From: Oasisia sp. SBJ-2009
Taxonomy: Eukaryota > Annelida > Polychaeta > Sabellida > Siboglinidae
Length of the DNA stretch: 64,000 nt
Assembly (NCBI GenBank): GCA_964017155.1
Contig: OZ024857.1
Coordinates: forward strand, 39,989,641 to 40,053,640
Reading direction: 5' to 3'
Part shown: one piece after another, positions 56,701 through 64,000 of the stretch
How the letters are laid out: each line of letters starts with the position of its first letter
How positions within the stretch are numbered: the first letter of the stretch is position 1
Position numbers and translations under genes: made by a program
Notes under the pieces: model-generated
Told to the model about the DNA's origin: nothing
What the model saw: the letters and a program-made list of their open reading frames with translations, nothing else
Databases searched by the model: none

Positions 56701-59028
56701 ACTGAAATACGTAGGGAAAACTGTATTTATGTACTATTACGTAAAGAATAATGCATATTTTGGGGGCAATTCCTTTGGGATGATATTGCTTTGGATAAAA
56801 ATTGAATGCTTACGAATGGTGCAGTTAATTGAAAGAAGTGGTATTTTGCCGTGACGTTCCTAGTATAGAAGGCAGGGAGGAGTGAAAACTGTTATGACGC
56901 GATACCCGTCAGTCATTGCCTTTGGGGACACAAGGGCTGAGCCAGATATGGCACTCTACGGGAGAACCAACCATTCAAAGTGCAACCTCTTTTTAGGTTT
57001 GCCGAAAAGGCCACCTTGAGATAGATTCCTCAGAGGGACGGCACATTCAAAAAGTCTAGGTGGCACATCTGACTGACGGGTGTAAGGCGCCGGCATATCC
57101 CATAGGTGTAGGGGACGCTCGTGCCCTCCCCAAGCTCTCTATAGCGGCATATGACCCCCAAAATAATCCATGTTTCGGTGCTGATTCAACATATTTCACA
57201 AATATATTAACATATTCTATAATAATTAATATAGCTTAAATATATAGCACACAGTCCATTATAGGCGATTTGTGATCTTCATTTCAGGAGCCAGTTGTGC
57301 TGGTAGGGCCCCCGGGCCCTGCCGGGTTGAACGGTTCCGATGGTCCTCCCGGACCACGCGGACCACCTGGTCCCGAGGGCGAGCCGGGACCTGCGGGCAT
57401 CCCGGGGGCGGCGGGTCCCGTGGGACTTCAAGGGGTCAAGGGGGATCCTGGGATAGCGGGAGCGACGGGCGTCGAGGGAGCTGTTGGTCCTGCCGGAAGT
57501 CCCGGACGAAAGGGGGACACGGGGGCTACCGGGGTGAGAGGACCACGCGGGTGGCCCGGACCCCCTGGACCACGCCCCAACATGACGGAAGGGGCAGTGC
57601 CCGACACGGGTAGGTGGCTGGTGGTGACAGGTCGATCATATGACGTTATCAGTTGATACTTCACTGGGTTAATTCAATCAGTCAACGTCATCCCAGATTG
57701 ATTTATGATATACAAATAGTGCATCTCATTCACATTTTGAACCCAAATAACACAAGAGGAGCGGTCATCGGGGTATGGATTCGTTACTGCGACGTGCACT
57801 TGACAAACTAAAACAAAGTTTTATTTTTACCAATCGAACCGTCTTTTCGGACACAAACAAGACACACTATTTGCAAACATTAATATGCGTGAGATGATGT
57901 CAACTGATGTCGAGTGACTGAATTAACACAATGAAGTAGCAATCGTAGGCGAATATAGTTTTAGCGACAAATTTGAGGTGAGTCCGGATGTTACAAAAGT
58001 GTCAAATGCCAATTTTCTAACTTACATCGCTCGTTTTCAGAAGCTCCACCTGGAGGGCTGATCATGATTCAATTTGTTCAAATATGTAGAAAAGCGTAGT
58101 AAAGCATGGTGTGAGTAGCTTCAAGTAAATAGCTATTGCTTGTGTGTTCGAAGTATATAACATGTAAGTAGTTGAGAGCTCAGTTGTCCAAGGAGACGAA
58201 TAAACAAAGAGACTAGCAACTTGACCTAATTGTTTTAGAGAAAATATTCTAATAAATATATTTTAGTGTAGGTTTAGATATATTCAAGAAAGCCATAGAT
58301 CGTCCGGAGGTGACTACGCAATGAGGGACAATGAAATAATGATTACTTACATATTGAATGTTTTGTTTATGTCTAACATTTCGCGGGTGCGTTCAAATTG
58401 TGAACATTATGTCGGATAACAATGGAACACAAGGCTTATGAATAGGCGGTAAAATATACATCTTCCTGAAATTAATCCAGATTTGTGTCGGCCATGCTGC
58501 AGGCTCTATGGTGATCGTGTTTTTGTTATGTGTATTGCATATGGCCAAGTGGATGGAAATGAAATTTGGCGATCGCGTTTTTGTGATGTGTTTTGCATGT
58601 AGCAAAGTGGATGAAAATGAACATTTGGTTGTTCAGTATTACGAATACTAAACTTTAGACAATCTCAGTTATTGTAGCATATATCAGTCGACTAACATAA
58701 CGTTAAACCTCAGCTAACTCGCTCTTCCGTTGCAGGTGCGCAGAAATCTTCTGACTTCCGGTCGGCAGTGCTCCGCGATGACGTCATCATCTTGTTGCTA
58801 GTGTGGCAGGTGTTGATGACGCTGGCGGTGTTCGTGCTGTGTTGTTTCGTGTGTCGACGACGTGGTCGTCGCGTGGACGTGTGTGGTAGCACCAGCAACG
58901 TTCTCGTGCGGGAACTGACCAACGAGGTGGACTCGGACAGTAGCAGTGCGACCAACGCAAACTACTACGCGAAAGACCAACGTTGGCCGCAAAGTGGCGC
59001 TGCGGGCGTCGGCAGCAGCGACGCTTAG
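52900..59028 (+). CDS. Type I transmembrane protein with a single collagen stalk (six coding exons)
   Basis: No named family is recognised. Coding exons: 52900-52963, 54592-54839, 55422-55656, 56283-56368, 57288-57609, 58736-59028. All junctions are GT-AG and the phases close to 415 residues plus stop. Residues 1-22 are a signal peptide ([16 protein letters not shown]). Residues 23-182 form a beta-rich ectodomain with [20 protein letters not shown] and [14 protein letters not shown]. Residues 183-217 are a Thr/Pro linker. Residues 218-307 are 30 uninterrupted Gly-X-Y triplets, all in one exon. Residues 335-358 are a hydrophobic helix followed by RRRGRR, which fixes the C-terminus in the cytoplasm (tail 359-415, acidic/Ser, with NYY). 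Sequons: N82, N112, N187, N194, N226, N309. Only C115 and C195 are ectodomain cysteines before the helix. It is probably a trimeric cell-surface receptor or adhesion protein (inference). Unlike known vertebrate membrane collagens, which are type II, its N-terminus is outside. Confidence 0.85.
53577..53750. repeat. (TA)n and (GA)n arrays in membrane-collagen intron 1
   Basis: TA blocks interrupted by short unique segments (53577-53719) are followed by about 20 bases of GA (53720-53742). Confidence 0.9.
53990..54145 (+). mobile_element. Candidate tRNA-derived SINE or tRNA-like relic
   Basis: GCAGTGGCTCAGAGCTAAAG (54073-54092) resembles a tRNA D-arm and pol III A box. CCGGGTTTTAATAC (54117-54130) sits where a degenerate B box would be. 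Just upstream, GCTAGTTCGAATATTGG (54048-54064) resembles another T-arm. No intact acceptor stem pairs, so a functional tRNA is unlikely. Confidence 0.35.
55117..55234. mobile_element. Candidate 102-bp miniature element with 8-bp target duplication
   Basis: The octamer TGATCTTC occurs at 55117-55124 and again at 55227-55234. The enclosed GC-rich 102 bases start TAGTCTGG and end CGAGACTAA, short inverted ends (TAGTCT/AGACTA) offset by one base. Internal hairpins include AGTCTGG/CCAGACT (55126-55144). It lies in membrane-collagen intron 2. Size and target duplication fit a hAT-like MITE. Confidence 0.45.
56755..57173. mobile_element. Candidate inverted-repeat element in membrane-collagen intron 4
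   Basis: ATTTTGGGGG near 56756-56765 is mirrored by CCCCCAAAAT near 57163-57172, enclosing about 400 bases that are notably more GC-rich than the AT-rich intron. No coding frame. The target duplication is unclear. Confidence 0.35.
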
Positions 59029-59431
59029 CGGGTCGCTGTCGAACGAATTGAGCTTCCTGTATAAACAACGCGCCTAGATTATGACTTATGCGTAGACGTT
59101 TCTTGTATTCTTATACAGACGCAACAAATGATCAGCTGGTTGAAGTAATGTACTTCCACGGCTCAGTGGTGTTGACAATAACCCAACAACACCGTAACTA
59201 AGGATGATATACAGCCTGGGATATATGGAAGAAAAGTATGTCTTCCTGAGATGTGTATCAGTTGTTCGTGTCATGTCTGTGGTACAATCTGCGATCGCAT
59301 TGTCACTATTTGCTTTGCAAGTGATCGGTGGAGCAAGGACATGGAATAGCCAGCATATGGCAGCAGTTGTTCTCTGGCTGCGCTGCCTCACCGAAGGGAG
59401 ACTTTAGCCGAGGACCTAAACGGTGTGACAT

Positions 59432-59452
59432 TTGCCGTCAGATGGCGCCATG
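59432..59452 (+). promoter_or_regulatory. CTCF-like motif
   Basis: GCCGTCAGATGGCGCCATG has the CTCF core AGATGGCGCC. It lies in the 3' region of the membrane-collagen gene. Confidence 0.35.
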
Positions 59453-59525
59453 TTGTATGTGTATACTTAATCTGTGTGACAAGTGTTTTGGCTAAGACAT
59501 ATATATTTTATAATATTTTACAGAA

Positions 59526-59531
59526 AATAAA
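59526..59531 (+). terminator. Candidate polyadenylation signal of the membrane-collagen gene
   Basis: AATAAA lies about 500 bases after the stop codon at 59028, on the same strand, in AT-rich DNA. Confidence 0.4.
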
Positions 59532-59711
59532 AGATTGCATAGGCTTAGTTTAGAGATTGCTCAAATGCTTCATATAAATTAATATAGTAATTACTCAATG
59601 ATTTTTGTCCAGCCACGGGACACTACAGCTGCCAACAACATGATTCTAATTCGAAAGCCAGTATCTTGCAATACAGTTGTATTGGGGAAGCACCTCACGT
59701 ATGCGATAACG

Positions 59712-60115
59712 GCGGTCGGTCGGTCGGTCGGTCGGTCGGTCGGTCGGTCGGTCGGTCGGTCGGTCGGACGGACGGACGGACGGACGGACGGACGGACGGA
59801 CGGACTGACGGTCGGTCGGTCGGTCGGTCGGTCGGGCGGGCGGGCGGGCGGGCGGGCGGGCGGGCGGGCGGGCGGGCGGGCGGGCGGGCGGGCGGGCGGA
59901 CGGACGGACGGACGGACGGACGGACGGACGGACGGACGGACGGACGGACGGACGGACGGACGGACGGACGGACGGACGGACGGACGGACGGACGGACGGA
60001 CGGACGGACGGACGGACGGACGGACGGACGGACGGACGGACGGACGGACGGACGGACGGACGGACGGACGGACGGACGGACGGACGGACGGACGGACGGA
60101 CGGACGGACGGACGG
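59712..60115. repeat. CGGN tetranucleotide array with block structure
   Basis: About 400 bases of a 4-bp unit in five pure blocks: GGTC (about 13 units), GGAC (about 11), GGTC (about 6), GGGC (about 16), then GGAC (about 54). Gly-Arg-Thr-Asp and similar frames across it are artefacts. Confidence 0.97.
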
Positions 60116-60314
60116 TCCTGGTAAGATGTCTTAGTGGTATTCCTCAGGTTTTCTAGTCTCTTTGGGCCTATACCTTTTTTTTATTATATATTAATAACAT
60201 AAGAAATGCTGTAAGCGGGTCATGTGTGTTGAACAGTTTGCAGATGGTACAAAGTTATATCATAACAACTCAACAAGTTTAGATTGCTTAAACCTGCATG
60301 CCCTGGATAGACAT

Positions 60315-61262
60315 TGTATGACATTGATGCCGTGGAGGCGTACAGAGAAGTATGACATTAATGCCGTGGAGGCGTACAGAGGAGTATGACATTGATGATG
60401 TGGAGGCGTACAGAGAAGTATGACATTAATGCCGTGGAGGTGTACAGAGAAGTATGACATTGATTATGTGGAGGCGTACAGAGAAGTATGATATTGATGC
60501 TGTGGAGGCGTACAGAGAAGTATGACATTGATGCTGTGGAGGCGTACAGAGAAGTATGACATTGATGCCGTGGAGGCATATATAGAAGTATGATATTGGT
60601 GTTGTGGAGGCGTACAGAGAAGTATGACATTGATGCCGTGGAGGGGTACATAGAAGTATGACATTGATGTCGTGGAGGCGTACAGAGAAGTATGACATTG
60701 ATGCCGTGGAGGCGTACAGAGAAGTATGACATTGATGCCGTGGAGGCGTACAGAGAAGTATGACATTGATTATGTGGAGGCGTACAGAGAAGTATGACAT
60801 TGATGCCGTGGAGGCGTACAGAGAAGTATGACATTGATGCTGTGGAGGCGTACAGAGAAGAATGACATTGATGCCGTGGAGGCGTACAGAGAAGTATTAC
60901 ATTGATGCCGTTGAGGAATTGAGAAGTATGACATTGGTGCCGTGGAGGCATACAGAGAAGTATGACATTGATGCCGTGTAGGCGTACAGAGAAGTATGCA
61001 ATTGATGCCGTGGAGGCATACAGAGAAGTATGATATTGATGCCGTGGAGGCATACAGAGAAGTAAGACATTGATGCCGTGGAGGCGTACAGAGAAGTATT
61101 ACATTGAAGCCGTGGAGGCATATAGAGAAGTATGACATTGATGCTGTGGATGCGTACAGAGACGTGTGATATTGGTGCTGTGGAGGCGAACAGATAAGTG
61201 TGACATTGGTTCCGTGGAGGCGTATACAGAAGTGTGACATTGGTGCCGTGGAGGCGTATACA
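60315..61262. repeat. 34-bp minisatellite, about 28 copies
   Basis: The unit starts GACATTGATGCCGTGGAGGC and continues GTACAGAGAAGTAT. Copies differ by scattered substitutions, and one copy near 60905-60935 is rearranged. Because 34 is not a multiple of three, three units give a 34-residue repeat that stays open on the - strand, an artefact and not a gene. Confidence 0.95.
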
Positions 61263-64000
61263 GAAGAAGAAGAATTTGTTTTTATTTGACCATTTTGTCA
61301 ACACAATACATACATACACGTTATCCATGTCATACATATATAATCTGAATAATACAAACATGAAAATTCTAGCAAACATGGTAATAATGCGTATAAATAA
61401 TAATAAAAGTAGGGTCAGGAGACTCCTCTAAGACCTGGCTGGTCGCTATCGAGGAGCCACCTTTCAGAAAATTTAACTTACAGAATAATTTCTTCATTTA
61501 GAACAAATTCTTCAGAAACAGACCAAGATAAAAAGAAAAATCAAGAAAAGAGAAAAATCACCAAACACGCATAATATGAAGATGCTTTTGCGCAGCTGAC
61601 AAGATTTTTGTATCTCAAGTAAAAGGCTCTGTTTTTAAGTTTTAATACTGAATGAAGTGTTTTAGGTGGTTTTAGATACTTAATTATGCATACATACATA
61701 GCAGTTTTGTCTAGTGCATATTACTTCATAACTTTGTAAAAAATACAGTTTAACATAATTTACAAATCCCTGTGTACTATGTGACATAAGTTTTTCTTTC
61801 ACTATTTCAGGAAGGTTATTTAATAACAGTGGCAAATTATGTCTGAGACATTTCTTTGCAAATTCATGTTTAATTTTATAAGTGTATATTTTATTTTTGT
61901 ATCTTGTGTCATGACCATGTACCTCACATTTAAACACAAACCTCCAATTTTGTAAATAGCGAGGTAGGTCATTGTGTAGATATTTATAGTAGAATTTTAA
62001 TTGTTGTAATTTAAGAATGTCATCTACTTTTAATAAGCTAAGTTGTTTGTACAGTGGTTCAGTGTGGGAAATGTAGTTACTCAAAGTAATAATTCTCAGG
62101 GCTTTTTTTGTAATTTTATTATTCTATTTGATTCAAAGCCCCATGCCATGATGCAGTAATTAATGTGTGGCACTATTAATGAATTATATAATATTTTTTT
62201 AATATCTAGAGGTAAGATATGTTTCAGTTTGTTTAAGATTCCAATTTTCTTAGAACATGCATTTGATATTTTTTCAGCGTGCTTTTTCCAGTTTAAATTT
62301 GTATCTATAATTAAACCCAAGAAATTAAATTCCTTAACTTGATCAATGTTTACATTGTCTATCTTCAGGTTTAATATCTGTATATTTTTCTTTTGAAATA
62401 TCATAAATTTTGATTTTACTACATTTAGTGATAATTTATTGATTTTGAGCCAATCATTTATCTTAACAAGTTCTTCGTTTATTAAAGATTCAAAATTTTG
62501 GTCATGTGTGTTATCACTGAACACATTTAGTGTACTTGACAAAGTTGTGTCGTCTGCATAAATGAGAAAGTTAAACATTTTACTTGCTTGTGCAAAATCA
62601 TTTATGTATATGATGAATAATAGTGGTCCTAAAATTGAACCTTGTGGTACACCTGTTGTTATTTGTAACATATTTGATTTGATATTGTCAATTTCCGTGT
62701 ATTGTTTACGATTTTCTAGGTAGCTGCTGAATAAGTTGAGATTAGTTCCATGTACACCGTAATATTTTAATTTATCAATTAATATTATATGATCAATGGT
62801 ATCAAAAGCCTTGGAGAGATCTAAATATATATTAATTGGTATTTCATCTTTATCCAGTTGTGTTATTATTCTATCTATTAATTCTAATGCCGCATATTCT
62901 GTTGAATGTTTCGGTCTGAAACCGTATTGATGATCAAACAAAAGCCTAGAGTCTCTTAAATAAGATGATAATTGTTTTTTTGAAATAGCTGGTAGAAGTG
63001 ATATAGGCCTATAATTACTGAAAACTGTTTTTTCACCTTTTTTATAAACAGGAATTACCTTTGCAATTTTTAGTTTATCGGGGAATATTCCTGTTGTTAA
63101 TACTTGATTTATTAATAATGTTAAAGATTTGGTTAGTGCTGGTTCAAGAATTTTTAGTAATTTAGTGGAGAGACCATCATATCCACAGCTACTTTTGTTA
63201 GGTAAATTTATTATTGTCCGCTTTATAATATCTTCTTCAACGTAGCTAAATGTAAAGTTTCTGTCTACTATTTTATTTAGATAATATGTATGTTCACGAG
63301 TGCCTTTATATTTTATATTACTTGCCAGATTACTACCAATATTAGTGAAAAAATCATTACATTTGTTTACAATTTCTGATTTATCTCTCACAATAGAATC
63401 AGAGTCTTTAAAATATTTGGGAAAGGATTTGTTAGTTTTATTTTTAGAAATGATTTCATTTATAGTTTTCCATGTGTTTTTTATATCAAATTTAAAATTA
63501 TTAAAACATTTATCATAGTAGAGTTGTTTTGCTTTACGAAAACTTGTTTTTAAAATGTTATTGTACGTTTTTAAATTGACCAATAATATGGCATATTTGG
63601 AAGATTCATGATTAGTGAGTTTTATTTGTTTGTAAAGTTTATCTCTGTATCTAATTGAGGTTAGCAGTCCTTGAGTTATCCACGTAGACTTCTTATGCTT
63701 GTATTTGTTAAATTTAACTAATTTGCTAGTCATATATTTATCTTTAGCTTGGTTTATTTCATCTATGATAATATTATAATTATAGTTTGGATCAGTATTT
63801 GGGTTGGTGTCTAATTTTGTGTATATATCAGAGGAGTGAAGTTCATTTTTTACCTTTAACATAGCCTCTTTATTTTGTACATTAACTTGTATAAACTTTG
63901 AAGTATGATCCTCTTTAAGAGTGGTATTCACAAACATAAAGTATGGCTGATGATCAGAACATTTCTTAATTAGTATTCCTGCTGTACTTTGTAAAATACG
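61262..64000 (-). mobile_element. Non-LTR retrotransposon, CR1/L2-like (Jockey group), 5' end outside the window
   Basis: Orientation is - strand. The 3' end abuts the 34-bp minisatellite with a short TTC repeat (about 61262-61275) and no long poly-A, as in CR1/L2 elements. ORF2 occupies about 61680-64000, and the 3' untranslated region about 61276-61679. The element body is much more AT-rich than the host exons. Confidence 0.85.
61680..64000 (-). pseudogene. ORF2 of the retrotransposon: endonuclease end, reverse transcriptase, C-terminal domain (frameshifted, partial)
   Basis: The frame is open from the window edge. It starts with the last endonuclease box (SDHQP, about 63953-63967), then a linker, then reverse transcriptase: KIAKVIPVYKKGE, NYRPISLLP, IYLDLSKAFDTIDH, GVPQGSILGPLLF and the catalytic YADD within FLIYADDTTLSS. 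It then has LNVVKSKFM and the thumb-like LGLIIDTNLNWKKH. The frame stops at 62096 and resumes one base out of phase at 62084, reading SNYISHTEPLYKQL to the end at 61680. The break lies in a run of seven A on the - strand near 62103-62109, so a one-base loss, or a sequencing slip, separates the two parts. The catalytic motif is intact, so the copy is young. Confidence 0.85.

Noticed and set aside
59598..60134. 178-codon GRTD/GGRA repeat frame
   Set aside because: It is a translation of the CGGN tetranucleotide array and has no flanking gene structure.
60358..61379. Overlapping - strand frames of 100-231 codons reading SYFSVRLHGINVILL
   Set aside because: The 34-bp minisatellite read through three units gives a 34-residue period in every - strand frame. 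No start context, splice sites or unique sequence.

Overview
This is a eukaryotic (metazoan) nuclear window. Its genes are interrupted by GT-AG introns, exons are short and GC-rich with frequent CpG, the surrounding DNA is AT-rich, and there are many microsatellites, minisatellites and transposon relics. The protein families (JMJD6, a GlyT-like SLC6 carrier, a short membrane-anchored collagen), together with a CR1/L2-type retrotransposon, a hAT element and a DUF3504/Crypton relic, fit a marine invertebrate. A lophotrochozoan such as a mollusc or brachiopod is plausible, but that is an inference.

Layout. At 1-2240 lies the 3' end of an unidentified + strand gene: a likely exon edge at 1-21 and a terminal exon at 1433-1699 whose end looks like a GPI signal or tail anchor. 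At 3.8-13.4 kb lies a complete JMJD6 gene on the - strand (nine coding exons, 427 residues), convergent with the first gene. From 13.4 to 22.6 kb is gene-poor DNA with simple repeats, a candidate SINE and a double hairpin. At 22.6-41.2 kb lies a complete + strand SLC6 amino-acid transporter gene (fifteen coding exons, 748 residues). Its 8.6-kb first intron contains a second, in-phase candidate first exon. From 41 to 52.8 kb there are no convincing host exons, but there is a complete 2.26-kb hAT-type element with a perfect 8-bp target duplication (43.7-46.0 kb) and a decayed DUF3504 tyrosine-recombinase relic (47.7-48.6 kb). At 52.9-59.5 kb lies a complete + strand gene for a type I membrane protein (six coding exons, 415 residues): signal peptide, unassigned beta-rich ectodomain, 30 uninterrupted Gly-X-Y triplets, transmembrane helix and short cytoplasmic tail. 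The right end holds a 400-bp CGGN tetranucleotide array, a 34-bp minisatellite and the 3' part of a CR1/L2-like retrotransposon on the - strand that runs off the edge.

The three complete genes have no evident shared pathway: a nuclear 2-oxoglutarate oxygenase, a plasma-membrane solute carrier and a cell-surface collagen. The most novel item is the membrane collagen. Other points of interest are the alternative SLC6 promoter, the SLC6 substrate and sodium site substitutions, the JMJD6 last exon 2.4 kb away from the rest, and a recurring CTCF-like motif. Gene models were built by reading splice sites and phases by eye. Every exon junction of the three complete genes closes in frame, but no transcript or database evidence was available.
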